From: Leekyejoonella antrihumi
GTDB lineage: Bacteria; Actinomycetota; Actinomycetes; Actinomycetales; Dermatophilaceae
Direction of reading: 5' to 3'
Assembly (NCBI RefSeq): GCF_007845645.1
Contig: NZ_VCQV01000011.1
Location: forward strand, 62,001 to 126,000
DNA: 64,000 nucleotides
Both the position numbers and the translations under genes were made by a program. A model generated the notes under the pieces. The model saw only the letters and a program-made list of their open reading frames with translations. It made no database searches and was not told the origin of the DNA. Each line of letters begins with the position of its first letter. Position 1 is the first letter of the stretch. Below are positions 38,623 to 49,505 of this stretch, piece after piece.

Positions 38623-41600
38623 GGTCTTCCTCCGATGGCTCGGTGTCGGGCTCCGGGACGAGCCAGACTGCGGACAGGGCCGGCAGGACCATCGAGGCGG
38701 AATAGGGCTGGCCGGTCGATGGAGTCTCCTCGGCATCGACCCCTCCGAGGTTCCCGCTGCCCGATCCGCCATAGCCGGAGGCGTCGGTGTTGAGAACCTC
38801 GCGCCACCGGCCGCCTCGGGGTAGGCCTACGCGCTTGACATGCTCTGAACCGCTGTAGTTGACGACCGCGACAACCATGTCGTCCTCCGAGCCGATCCTG
38901 ATGTAGGAGAACGTGTTGCCGCCGGCATCATTGGCATCGATCCAGCGGAATCCGGATGGGTCGTGGTCCATGGACCACAACGCCGGATGCTCGCTGTAGA
39001 GCTGGTTCAGGTCGCGCACGAGGGCATGGATGCCTTGGTGTGCCGGTGCCTCCAGCAGCCACCAGTCCAGACTTCGTCCATCGGCCCACTCCGACTCCTG
39101 GGCAAACTCGGTGCCCATGAAGATCAGCTGTTTGCCGGGGTGGGACCACATGTTTGCCAGGAAGGCGCGCAGATTCGCCAGCTGCTGCCACCGATCTCCC
39201 GGCATCTTGCGCAGCAGGGAACCCTTGCCGTGGACCACCTCGTCATGGCTGATCGGCAGGACGAACTGCTCACTCCAGGCGTAGACGAGAGCGAATGTGA
39301 CCTGGTTGTGGTGATACTGGCGGTAGATCGGTGCATTGGCGACGTAGTCGAGGCTGTCGTGCATCCAGCCCATGTTCCACTTGAAGCCGAACCCTAGTCC
39401 GTCAGAGCTTGTCGGTTGGGTCACTCCCGGCCAGGAGGTCGACTCTTCGGCGATCATCACGGTGCCGGGACAGCGGCGATATGCGGTCGCGTTCGTCTCC
39501 TGTAGCAGCCGGACCGCCTCGAGGTTCTCCCGCCCACCGTGCGAGTTGGGCAGCCACTCACCCTCGTTGCGCGAATAGTCCAGATAGAGCATGGAGGCCA
39601 CCCCATCGACCCGGAGGCCGTCGGCGTGAAACTCCTGCAGCCAGTAGATCGCGTTGGCCACCAGAAAGTTGCGGACCTCATTGCGACCGAAGTCGAAGAT
39701 GTACGAACCCCACTCGGGATGCCATCCGCGTCGGCGATCGGGATGCTCGTAGCAGGGCGAGCCGTCGAACCGAGCCAGTGCCCACTCGTCCGTCGCGAAG
39801 TGTCCGGGAACCCAGTCCAGGATCACTCCGATGTCGTTCCGGTGCAACGTGTCGACGAGATAGCGGAAGTCGTCGGGGGAGCCGAGGCGCGAGTTCGGTG
39901 CGTAGTACCCCGTGACGTGGTAGCCCCACGAGGGTGGATAGGGATGCTCCATCACGGGCATCAGCTCGACGTGGGTGAAGCCGAGATCCTTGACGTAGCC
40001 GACCAAGTGGTCGGCCAGGTCACGATAGGACTCGCCTTGGCGCCACGACCCCAGATGGACCTCGTAGACGCTCATCGGACGCTGGTGCGGGTCGGTGGAT
40101 GCGCGCCGATCCATCCACGCGTCGTCACACCAGGTGTATTCGGTGTCCGTCACGATCGACGCGGTGGCGGGCGCCGTCTCTGACTGACGTGCCATGGGAT
40201 CGGCCTTGGTGCGCCAGATGTGGTCGGAGCACAGGATCTCGAACTTGTAGCGCGTGCCGACAGGCACCTCGGGGACGAACAGCTCCCACACACCGCCATT
40301 CCCGATGCGCCGCATGGGGTGGCCCTGGCCGTCCCAGTGGTTGAAGTCCCCGACGACGCGCACCCCGCGTGCATGCGGAGCCCACACCGCGAACGAGGTC
40401 CCGTCGACAGCACCCTGCGGACTGTCATACGTGTGCCGGTGGGCACCGAGCACGGTCCACAGCTGCTCATGGCGGCCCTCGCCGATCAGATGCAGATCGA
40501 CCTCACCGAGCGTCGGAAGAAAACGGTACGGGTCGTCGGTGGTGTGCCCGAAGCCGTCCTCATACGTGGTGATGACGCGATAGTCCGGGACCTGTTCGCC
40601 CTCGAGGTGCCCGGTCCAGATGCCTTCGTACTCATGCGACAACGGATGGCGAGAGTCGTCCGGTAGCCGCACTTCGACACTGGCGGCGAGCGGCCGGAAG
40701 ACACGGATCAGGACGCCCGTGGAGGTCACGTGGCCGCCCAGGACAGAGTGCGGGTCGGCATGTGCGCCGCCGAGCAGGGCATCCGCCTCGTGCTGGTCCA
40801 GCGTGGCTGCGTCGGCCACCCGGTCGTCGGCGGGCGAGTGCTCAGCGAGGAGGCGTCCGATCGCCGCTCGAGGAATGGGCAGCCAGTCCGGTCGGTTGCG
40901 CGCCTCATAGACCAGCTCGTAACCGGCCTTGTCGACCTCGAAGAGCTCGAGCAGATCACGGTGCTCCGCCAGGTCGAGAGTGCTCTGCTCGGCATAGCCG
41001 GCTAGAAAGGCCTCCCGCGCAGCCGTGGCCCACTCGTGGCGCTCGCCCTCGCCGCTGTGCTCGATCGAGCCGGCCGCGTAGTCGAAGGACCGGAGCATGC
41101 CGGCCAGATCGCGCAGCGGCGGTTCGAGCGTCGACCGGTCGGCGAGCGGCCGGAGCGGCTCGCCCTCGAAGTCGATCATGACCCAGCCGCGCTGTGGCAC
41201 GTCGAGGACCTGACCGAGATGGAAGTCGCCGTGGATGCGCTGTAGGTCGGGCAGGCGGCTCGCGGCCGCCCGGGCGCACAGATCCTCGAAGCGCGCGCGG
41301 CAGGACTCCAGCGTCGGGTCGACACTCGTCGCGAGGTCGAAGCGGCGACGTGCGTCGTCCACGATCGCCGTGACGTCCGAGGTGGTGGGTGTCGAAGTGC
41401 CGAGCGCCTGCGCCAGATCGGCGTGCAGCTGTGCCGTCGCGGTTCCCAGGGAGTGGGCCGAGGTGGCAAAGTCGCGCCGGCTGCGGGCCGCCGACAGTGC
41501 CTCTCGCCAGGCGTCCTGCACCCCCGGCAGAAACTCCTGCGCAAAGGCGAGGTGCCCTTCCGCATGGCCCGACGGACGGCTGTCATCGGGCCACGCTCCA

Positions 41601-42280
41601 TGGAGCGACCCGGTGGTCGCAGGCACTCGTGCGGAGCCGACCCGCGTGAGCGCCGACTGCAGCACCACATCGGGGTTGGCCCCGTGCTGAAGCACGCGAA
41701 ACACCTTGACGATCAGGGGTGTTGACCACCCCGGTGTCTGACCCGTGCTGTAGATCATCGAGGTGTTCGACTGCTCGCCGAGCAGCACGCGGCTGGAGGT
41801 GATGACCGGCATCGATGCTGTGGAGTCCCCGCTGCCAACTGTCGTCACAGTCGGCTGGCGGACCTCGGAGTTCGGGTGCTCGGCATCGGGCGCAACCTCC
41901 AGGGCCGCCTGCGTGCCGCCCTGCACGATCATGCGCAGCAGCTGTGTGGCGTAGACCGGGTCGTGGCAGCCGTCGTAGACGTAGCGCGTCCCGAGCACGG
42001 AGTGCTCCAGCGTGCCGATGAACGCATGCTCCGCCTCCGGCAGCGGCGCGGCGCGGTAGGTGAGGGGCACCTGATAGCAGACCGGCTCGCGACCGGCGCT
42101 GTCCTGCACCAGCAGAGTCTCGATGCCGACGTCGCCGTCGGGGTCGTCGATACGGAAGGCTCCGACCTGGACAAGCCTGGGGGTATCCCCCTTACCGGCG
42201 TACCACCGCTGCGTGCCGATCCAGTCGCTGATCAGGTCGAGCTTGCTCGGAGTGAGCTTGGCACGGTGGAGGATTGCCAT
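38615..42280 (-). CDS. Maltokinase fused to 1,4-alpha-glucan branching enzyme
   Basis: 1221-residue bifunctional enzyme. Residues 1-480 are a maltokinase (Mak/Pep2) that makes maltose 1-phosphate, with the kinase motifs RIHGDFHLGQVLDV and VMIDFEGEP. Residues from about 490 on are a complete GlgB: N-terminal domain (PHSVLGGH, FAVWAPHARGVRVVGDFNHW) and GH13 barrel with the nucleophile Asp in GLRVDGVASMLYLD, the acid Glu in MIAEESTSWPGV and HDE in PISHDEVVHGKGS. In most actinobacteria these are separate genes, or Mak is fused to TreS. It follows treS by two bases. Confidence 0.95.
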   Translation of the reverse strand: MAILHRAKLTPSKLDLISDWIGTQRWYAGKGDTPRLVQVGAFRIDDPDGDVGIETLLVQDSAGREPVCYQVPLTYRAAPLPEAEHAFIGTLEHSVLGTRYVYDGCHDPVYATQLLRMIVQGGTQAALEVAPDAEHPNSEVRQPTVTTVGSGDSTASMPVITSSRVLLGEQSNTSMIYSTGQTPGWSTPLIVKVFRVLQHGANPDVVLQSALTRVGSARVPATTGSLHGAWPDDSRPSGHAEGHLAFAQEFLPGVQDAWREALSAARSRRDFATSAHSLGTATAQLHADLAQALGTSTPTTSDVTAIVDDARRRFDLATSVDPTLESCRARFEDLCARAAASRLPDLQRIHGDFHLGQVLDVPQRGWVMIDFEGEPLRPLADRSTLEPPLRDLAGMLRSFDYAAGSIEHSGEGERHEWATAAREAFLAGYAEQSTLDLAEHRDLLELFEVDKAGYELVYEARNRPDWLPIPRAAIGRLLAEHSPADDRVADAATLDQHEADALLGGAHADPHSVLGGHVTSTGVLIRVFRPLAASVEVRLPDDSRHPLSHEYEGIWTGHLEGEQVPDYRVITTYEDGFGHTTDDPYRFLPTLGEVDLHLIGEGRHEQLWTVLGAHRHTYDSPQGAVDGTSFAVWAPHARGVRVVGDFNHWDGQGHPMRRIGNGGVWELFVPEVPVGTRYKFEILCSDHIWRTKADPMARQSETAPATASIVTDTEYTWCDDAWMDRRASTDPHQRPMSVYEVHLGSWRQGESYRDLADHLVGYVKDLGFTHVELMPVMEHPYPPSWGYHVTGYYAPNSRLGSPDDFRYLVDTLHRNDIGVILDWVPGHFATDEWALARFDGSPCYEHPDRRRGWHPEWGSYIFDFGRNEVRNFLVANAIYWLQEFHADGLRVDGVASMLYLDYSRNEGEWLPNSHGGRENLEAVRLLQETNATAYRRCPGTVMIAEESTSWPGVTQPTSSDGLGFGFKWNMGWMHDSLDYVANAPIYRQYHHNQVTFALVYAWSEQFVLPISHDEVVHGKGSLLRKMPGDRWQQLANLRAFLANMWSHPGKQLIFMGTEFAQESEWADGRSLDWWLLEAPAHQGIHALVRDLNQLYSEHPALWSMDHDPSGFRWIDANDAGGNTFSYIRIGSEDDMVVAVVNYSGSEHVKRVGLPRGGRWREVLNTDASGYGGSGSGNLGGVDAEETPSTGQPYSASMVLPALSAVWLVPEPDTEPSEEDHA

Positions 42281-42282
42281 GT

Positions 42283-44007
<1,725 letters not shown>

Positions 44008-44009
44008 GA

Positions 44010-46031
44010 TTAGAACCTCCTGACATGCACGATGTGGACCGGTTCGCTGTCTACGCCGAGGCGGACGTAGTTGTGCTCGCCCCAGTGCCAGGTGGAGTCG
44101 CTGACCAGGTCGTGGGCGACGAAGGTGCCGGCAGGACCGAGTCCGAGCGCTGCCAGGTCGAGGTGGATGGTCGATGCTCGGGTCGTATGCGGGTCACAGT
44201 TCGCCACAACGATGATGGTGTCATCACCGTGGCGTTTCGAGAAAACCAACAGCTCCGGGTCGTCCACGGTGTGGAACGTGATGTTGCGCAGCCACGAGAG
44301 GCTGGGGTGATCCCGCCGGATGCTGTTGAGCCGCTTGAGGAAGGGGGCCAGCGACTGTCCCTCCTTCGGGCCACCTGGCGCGTAGTCCTGCCAGCGCCGG
44401 TCGCGGTACTGGTACTTCTCGTTGTCGAGCTGCTCCTCCGCGCCCGGCCGTGCGACGTGCTCGACCAGCTCATACCCGGCGTAGATGCCGTAGGTCGGCA
44501 CCAGCGTCGCGGCGAGCGCGGCGCGCAGCTTCCAGGCGGTCGGCCCGCCGTACTGCATGTACGGCGTCAGGATGTCGTGTGTGGTCGGCCAGAACGACGG
44601 TCGCATGTAAACCGAGCTCGCACCGGCGAGCTCCTCGACATACTCCTGCAGCTCCGTCGCGGAGCTGCGCCACGCGAAGTAGGTGTACGACTGCTGGAAC
44701 CCCACCTTGCCGAGGGTGTGCATCATCGCGGGGCGGGTGAACGCCTCGGCGAGCCAGATGACATCCGGGTAGTCGGTGGACACGTCGGCGATCAGCCACT
44801 GCCAGAACTCGACCGGCTTCGTATGCGGGTTGTCGACCCGGAAGATCTGGATCCCGTGGTCGATCCACACCTGGACGACCCGGCGCACCTCGGCATAGAT
44901 CCCCGCCGGGTCGTTGTCGAAGTTGACCGGATAGATGTCCTGGTACTTCTTCGGCGGGTTCTCCGCATACGCGATGGTGCCGTCGGCCCGGGTCGTGAAC
45001 CACTCGGGGTGCTCCGTGACCCACGGGTGGTCGGGCGAGCACTGCAGCGCGAGGTCGAGCGCGACCTCGAGCCCGAGCTCCTGCGCACGGGCCACGAACG
45101 CGTCGAAGTCTGCCCAGGTGCCCAGGTCCGGGTGGATCGCGTCGTGGCCGCCGTCGGCACCGCCAATGGCGTAGGGCGAGCCGGGGTCGTGCGGGCCGGC
45201 CTCCAGCGAGTTGTTGGGACCCTTGCGATTCGTCTCACCGATCGGATGCACCGGCGTGAGATACACCACGTCGAAGCCCATGTCGGCGATTGCCGGCAGT
45301 CGCTGCATGGCGGTCCGGAACGTGCCGGACACCCACTGCCCGGACCGGTCGTCGAAGTGCGCTCCTTCGGACCGGGGAAAGATCTCGTACCACGCACCCG
45401 TCAGGGCCCGTTTCCGCTCGACCAGCCAGGTGTAGGTCGGGCTCGCGCTCACGTAGTCACGCAGCGGGCTCGTGCGCATCAGCGCCTCGATGTCATGCGC
45501 GGTCCCCGCGCTCAGCCGCTGCTCGGAGTTGAGGGTGGCGTCGCGGAGCCTGGCGGCAGCCTGCCCGAGCGCAGCCTTGGACGAGCGATCCTGGTCCACC
45601 TCCTGAACGGCGCGGTCCAGGAGGCGGGCACCCTCCTCGAGCATCAGCTCGACGTCAACACCTGCGCCGATCTTGATCACGGCGTCATGCAGCCACGTGC
45701 CGTAGGGGTCGGACCATCCCTCGACCCGGTAGGCCCAGGTGCCGGTATGGTCGGCGCTCACCTGCGCCGTCCACAGGTCCAGGCCGGGGTTGATCAGGGT
45801 CATCGGGGTGTGATGCACGACGTCGTCCGGGTCGGTCACGACCACCGTGGCGTTGACCGCATCATGTCCCTCGCGGAACACCGTCGCGGAGATCTGCAGC
45901 TCCTCACCGACGACGGACGTGGTCGGCAGCGCGCCGCCGTCCACCGCCGGATGGACGTCCTGCACCGGGATACGGCCGATCGGACGGGCGGTCGACCTGA
46001 GCTGATGGCCAGCGGAAACAGTCACGGGCAT
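44010..46031 (-). CDS. glgE: Alpha-1,4-glucan:maltose-1-phosphate maltosyltransferase
   Basis: 673-residue GH13_3 enzyme that extends linear glucan using maltose 1-phosphate. It has the N-terminal beta domain (GGALPTTSVVGEELQIS), a helical insert, and the barrel with the nucleophile Asp in IFRVDNPHTKPVEFW, the acid Glu in VIWLAEAFTRPAMM and the third acid in TTHDILTPYM. ALTGAWYEIFPRSEG is a family signature. It is the first gene of the minus-strand operon and starts 68 bases from the divergent glgP. Its donor is made by the maltokinase domain two genes downstream. Confidence 0.95.
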   Translation of the reverse strand: MPVTVSAGHQLRSTARPIGRIPVQDVHPAVDGGALPTTSVVGEELQISATVFREGHDAVNATVVVTDPDDVVHHTPMTLINPGLDLWTAQVSADHTGTWAYRVEGWSDPYGTWLHDAVIKIGAGVDVELMLEEGARLLDRAVQEVDQDRSSKAALGQAAARLRDATLNSEQRLSAGTAHDIEALMRTSPLRDYVSASPTYTWLVERKRALTGAWYEIFPRSEGAHFDDRSGQWVSGTFRTAMQRLPAIADMGFDVVYLTPVHPIGETNRKGPNNSLEAGPHDPGSPYAIGGADGGHDAIHPDLGTWADFDAFVARAQELGLEVALDLALQCSPDHPWVTEHPEWFTTRADGTIAYAENPPKKYQDIYPVNFDNDPAGIYAEVRRVVQVWIDHGIQIFRVDNPHTKPVEFWQWLIADVSTDYPDVIWLAEAFTRPAMMHTLGKVGFQQSYTYFAWRSSATELQEYVEELAGASSVYMRPSFWPTTHDILTPYMQYGGPTAWKLRAALAATLVPTYGIYAGYELVEHVARPGAEEQLDNEKYQYRDRRWQDYAPGGPKEGQSLAPFLKRLNSIRRDHPSLSWLRNITFHTVDDPELLVFSKRHGDDTIIVVANCDPHTTRASTIHLDLAALGLGPAGTFVAHDLVSDSTWHWGEHNYVRLGVDSEPVHIVHVRRF

Positions 46032-46085
46032 GACGCTACAAGGTCCGGCAGGTGGAGAACTACGGCGTGAACGGAAATTTGCCCT

Positions 46086-46091
46086 CTACGA
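46086..46091 (+). promoter_or_regulatory. glgP: -10-like hexamer before glgP
   Basis: TACGAT ends eight bases before the GTG at 46100 in the 68-base divergent gap with glgE. No ribosome site precedes the GTG. Confidence 0.35.
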
Positions 46092-46099
46092 TTCACTAC

Positions 46100-48670
46100 G
46101 TGAAGGCCATCCGACGTTTCCACGTCCGCACCGTCCTACCGGAGCCGCTGGTGCCGCTCGGTGAGCTCGCGACCAATCTGCGCTGGTCGTGGCATCCACG
46201 GACCCGCGACCTGTTCCAGGACATCAACCCAGGTCGTTGGCGGGCGCTGCATCAAGATCCCGTGGCGCTGCTCGCGTCCCTGTCCTCGGACGAGCTGCAA
46301 GCCCTCGCGTCCGACGAGGCGTTCGTTGCCCGCGTCGCCGAGGCGAGCGCCAGTCTGCAGCGCTACCTCACGGCGCCGGGCTGGTATGAGGGGCTGCGCC
46401 AGAGGCAGGAGTGTCCCGCCGCGATCGCGTACTTCAGTGCCGAGTTCGGCATCACGCACGTTCTCCCGCAGTATTCCGGCGGACTGGGGATCCTGGCCGG
46501 CGACCACCTGAAGTCGGCCAGCGACCTCGGCGTGCCGATCGTCGGCATTGGACTCTTCTATCAAACCGGCTACTTCAAGCAGGGGCTGTCGGCCGAGGGC
46601 TGGCAGCAGGAGCGCTACCCGATCCTGGACGCCGACGACCTGCCGTTGTCGCTGCTGCGCGACGCCGCGGATGCTCCTGTCAAGATCAGGCTGGCACTGC
46701 CCGGCCGCGAGCTCTGCGCGCAGATCTGGCGGGCGCAGGTCGGCCGTGTCCCGCTGCTGTTGCTGGACTCGGACGTGGAGGAGAACGACGCTGCCGGCCG
46801 GGAGCTGACCCACCGCCTCTACGGCGGTGCCGGGGAGCAGCGACTGCAGCAGGAGGTTCTGCTCGGTATCGGCGGGGTGCGGGCGCTGCGGCGGTGGTCG
46901 GAGCTGACCGGTGACCCGGCCCCCGAGGTCTACCACTGCAACGAGGGGCACGCCGGGTTCCTGAGCCTCGAGCGCATCAGTGAGCTCGTCACCCAGAACG
47001 ATCTGGACCTCGACCAGGCGATGCAGGTGGTCCGCGCGAGCAACGTCTTCACCACACATACGCCCGTTCCTGCAGGCATCGACCGGTTCGGGGTGGACCA
47101 GATCCGCGCCCACTTCGGCGACGACTGCGAGCTGCCGGGTGTGCCGGTCGACCGGGTGCTTCCCCTGGGTGCGGAGAACTACGACGGCGGCGACCCGAAC
47201 GTCTTCAACATGGCCGTCATGGGGCTGCGCCTGGCGCAACGGTCCAACGGTGTCTCCGAGCTGCACGGAGCCGTGAGCCGGACGATGTTTCGTCAGCTCT
47301 GGCCCGGGTTCGACGAGAGCGAGGTGCCGATCACCAGCATCACCAACGGTGTGCACGCCCCGACCTGGATAGATCGCCGAGTCACCGACATGGCCAAGGA
47401 GTACATGGGGCTGGACAGTGTCCGCGACGCGGAGGGCTGGGAGCGGGTGCCGGCGATCCCGGCCGAGCAGCTCTGGCGGGTGAAGCGGGAGCTGCGTGAG
47501 CAGCTGGTCCACGACGTGCGACGCCGCGTGCGTAAGTCCTGGATGCGTCGCGGAGCGGCCGGTGCCGAGCTCGGCTGGGTCAACGAGGTCCTGGACCCCG
47601 AGGTGCTGACCATCGGCTTCGCCCGTCGGGTGCCGACCTACAAGCGTCTGACGCTGATGCTGCGCGACCCCGAGCGGCTGCGCCGGCTGCTGCTGGATCC
47701 GGAGCGGCCGGTCCAGATCGTCGTGGCCGGCAAGTCGCATCCGGCCGACGAGACCGGCAAGAAGCTCATACAGCAGATGGTGCAGTTCGCCGACGACCCC
47801 GACCTGCGTCGTCGGATCGTCTTCCTGCCCAACTACGACATCGAGATGGCGCAGCAGCTCTACCCGGGCTGCGACGTGTGGCTCAACAACCCGCTTCGCC
47901 CCTTCGAGGCATGTGGCACCTCGGGCATGAAGGCCGCGCTCAACGGCGCGCTCAACCTCTCGATCCTGGACGGGTGGTGGGATGAGTGGTTCGACGGTGA
48001 GAATGGTTGGGCCATCCCGACAGCGGACGGCGTCGAGGACGTCGAGCGCCGGGACGACCTGGAGTCCGCGGCGTTGTACGACCTCATCGAGACGTCCGTC
48101 GCCGCGCGGTTCTACGACCGCGACGAGCAGGGCCTGCCCCAGCACTGGCTGCGGATGGTCACGCACACGCTGCAGACCCTCGGCCCGAAGGTGCTGGCCA
48201 CCAGGATGGTGCGGGACTACACCGAGCGCCTGTACGCACCGGCAGCGGACGCCGGCCGGGCCATGCGGGCGGACGACTTCGCCCAGGCGCGTGACCTCGC
48301 GGCCTACCGCGAGCGGGCCGGCGCCGCCTTCCAGGAGGTCCGCGTCGAGCATGTGGACGCCGGCGGTGTCACCGATGCGCCGCAGGTCGGCGATCGGATC
48401 ACCGTGCGGGCCTTCGTCTGGTTGGGAGGTCTGGGCGCCGATGACGTGCAGGTCGAGGTGGTGCATGGCCGGGTCAACGAGGACGATGAGCTGACGGCCG
48501 TGACGACCGAGCCGCTCACGGTCGGCGAGTCCCTCCCGGACGGCCGGCACCGGTTCGACGGCGACGTCACCATCAGCCGCACCGGCGCGTTCGGCTACAC
48601 CGTGCGCGTGCTGCCCCGCCATCCCGGCCTGGCCAGTGCCGCGGAGATGGGACTGGTCACCAACGCGTGA
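46100..48670 (+). CDS. glgP: Glycogen/maltodextrin phosphorylase
   Basis: 856-residue PLP enzyme that releases glucose 1-phosphate from alpha-1,4-glucan. The N-terminus VKAIRRFHVRTVLPEPLVPL is the conserved start of the long actinobacterial form. The active-site region is YFSAEFGITHVLPQYSGGLG, and the PLP-lysine region is EACGTSGMKAALNGALNLS. A beta-type domain after residue 760 extends the C-terminus. I chose the GTG at 46100 because the 16 codons before it are unlike homologues. Divergent from glgE, it works against the synthetic operon. Confidence 0.93.
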   Translation: MKAIRRFHVRTVLPEPLVPLGELATNLRWSWHPRTRDLFQDINPGRWRALHQDPVALLASLSSDELQALASDEAFVARVAEASASLQRYLTAPGWYEGLRQRQECPAAIAYFSAEFGITHVLPQYSGGLGILAGDHLKSASDLGVPIVGIGLFYQTGYFKQGLSAEGWQQERYPILDADDLPLSLLRDAADAPVKIRLALPGRELCAQIWRAQVGRVPLLLLDSDVEENDAAGRELTHRLYGGAGEQRLQQEVLLGIGGVRALRRWSELTGDPAPEVYHCNEGHAGFLSLERISELVTQNDLDLDQAMQVVRASNVFTTHTPVPAGIDRFGVDQIRAHFGDDCELPGVPVDRVLPLGAENYDGGDPNVFNMAVMGLRLAQRSNGVSELHGAVSRTMFRQLWPGFDESEVPITSITNGVHAPTWIDRRVTDMAKEYMGLDSVRDAEGWERVPAIPAEQLWRVKRELREQLVHDVRRRVRKSWMRRGAAGAELGWVNEVLDPEVLTIGFARRVPTYKRLTLMLRDPERLRRLLLDPERPVQIVVAGKSHPADETGKKLIQQMVQFADDPDLRRRIVFLPNYDIEMAQQLYPGCDVWLNNPLRPFEACGTSGMKAALNGALNLSILDGWWDEWFDGENGWAIPTADGVEDVERRDDLESAALYDLIETSVAARFYDRDEQGLPQHWLRMVTHTLQTLGPKVLATRMVRDYTERLYAPAADAGRAMRADDFAQARDLAAYRERAGAAFQEVRVEHVDAGGVTDAPQVGDRITVRAFVWLGGLGADDVQVEVVHGRVNEDDELTAVTTEPLTVGESLPDGRHRFDGDVTISRTGAFGYTVRVLPRHPGLASAAEMGLVTNA

Positions 48671-48700
48671 GCCGAGCGCGGGCGCCGTAGCGGCGGTTCG

Positions 48701-48706
48701 TAGGAT
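48701..48706 (+). promoter_or_regulatory. -10 hexamer before the small membrane gene pair
   Basis: TAGGAT ends six bases before the GTG at 48713. No ribosome site is visible, so the transcript is probably leaderless. It also argues against a GTG at 48707. Confidence 0.45.
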
Positions 48707-48712
48707 GTGGCG

Positions 48713-49078
48713 GTGCTCGCCCCCCTGACCTTCACCCTCGTGGTGGTGCTGTCCGCCCTTGCGCTGTATGCGATCTATCTCACCGTCCGCGGTCGGCAGA
48801 TCGACAACACGATGCTCTACCTCGCCGGCGCAGCCGAGGCCGCAATCGTCATCCAGCTCATCTTCGGCATCGCGATGGCAGGTAACGCCGACAGTCACAT
48901 GTCGAAGGCGCTGTTCATCGCCTACCTGGTGGGGTTGATCTTCGTACTGCCGGTCGCTGGCTTCTGGGCCGTTGCCGAGCGTGAGTCCCGCTGGGGGACC
49001 GGCGTGCTGCTGGTGGCAACGCTCGGCCTGCTGGTCATGGTGGCCCGCCTACTACAACTTTGGAACGGGAATGGCTAA
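48713..49078 (+). CDS. Small polytopic membrane protein
   Basis: 121-residue protein with four hydrophobic helices (FTLVVVLSALALYAIYL, AAEAAIVIQLIFGIAMA, ALFIAYLVGLIFVLPVAGFW, VLLVATLGLLVMVARLL). I cannot name it; similar small membrane proteins are widespread in actinobacteria. Its end overlaps the start of the next membrane protein by eight bases, so the two are likely coupled and may interact. They lie between glgP and glgX. Confidence 0.7.
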   Translation: MLAPLTFTLVVVLSALALYAIYLTVRGRQIDNTMLYLAGAAEAAIVIQLIFGIAMAGNADSHMSKALFIAYLVGLIFVLPVAGFWAVAERESRWGTGVLLVATLGLLVMVARLLQLWNGNG

Positions 49079-49505
49079 GACAACCACCGCAGGCACCGGC
49101 ACCGGCTTCGGCCGAATGCTGATCGCCGTCTACGGGCTGTTCGCGCTCGCCGCCACCGGCAGGTCGGTCCTGCAGCTGATCGAGTACTTCCACCCCGGCA
49201 GCGCGTTCTATCACCAGGGGCTGCTGGCCTACCTGCTGTCCGCCGTCGCCGCGGTGATCTACATCGTCGCCACGGTGGCGCTGGCCCGCGGTGACGACAC
49301 CTCCGTGCGGCTGGCCAGAGCGACGATCAGCACCGAGATGTGCGGGGTGCTGGCCGTCGGGCTGTGGAGCGTCCTGGACCCGGCGGCCTTCCCCGACAGC
49401 ACCGTCTGGTCGACGTTCGGGCAGGGCTACGGCTTCGTGCCGCTCGTGCTGCCCATGGTCGGCCTGTGGTGGCTGTGGCACACCGCGCAGCGGTCAGACT
49501 CCTAG
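49071..49505 (+). CDS. Second small polytopic membrane protein
   Basis: 144-residue protein with about four hydrophobic helices (MLIAVYGLFALAATGRSV, YLLSAVAAVIYIVATVALA, GVLAVGLWSVLD, FVPLVLPMVGLWWLW). The family is not recognised. The ATG overlaps the end of the preceding gene (ATGGCTAA), and GGAACGGGA lies just upstream. Its 3' end overlaps the glgX 3' end by 12 bases in convergent orientation. Confidence 0.7.
   Translation: MAKTTTAGTGTGFGRMLIAVYGLFALAATGRSVLQLIEYFHPGSAFYHQGLLAYLLSAVAAVIYIVATVALARGDDTSVRLARATISTEMCGVLAVGLWSVLDPAAFPDSTVWSTFGQGYGFVPLVLPMVGLWWLWHTAQRSDS

Noticed and set aside
46136-48898. Long minus-strand open frame opposite glgP
   Set aside because: No recognisable domain, and glgP on the other strand is a complete, well conserved enzyme.
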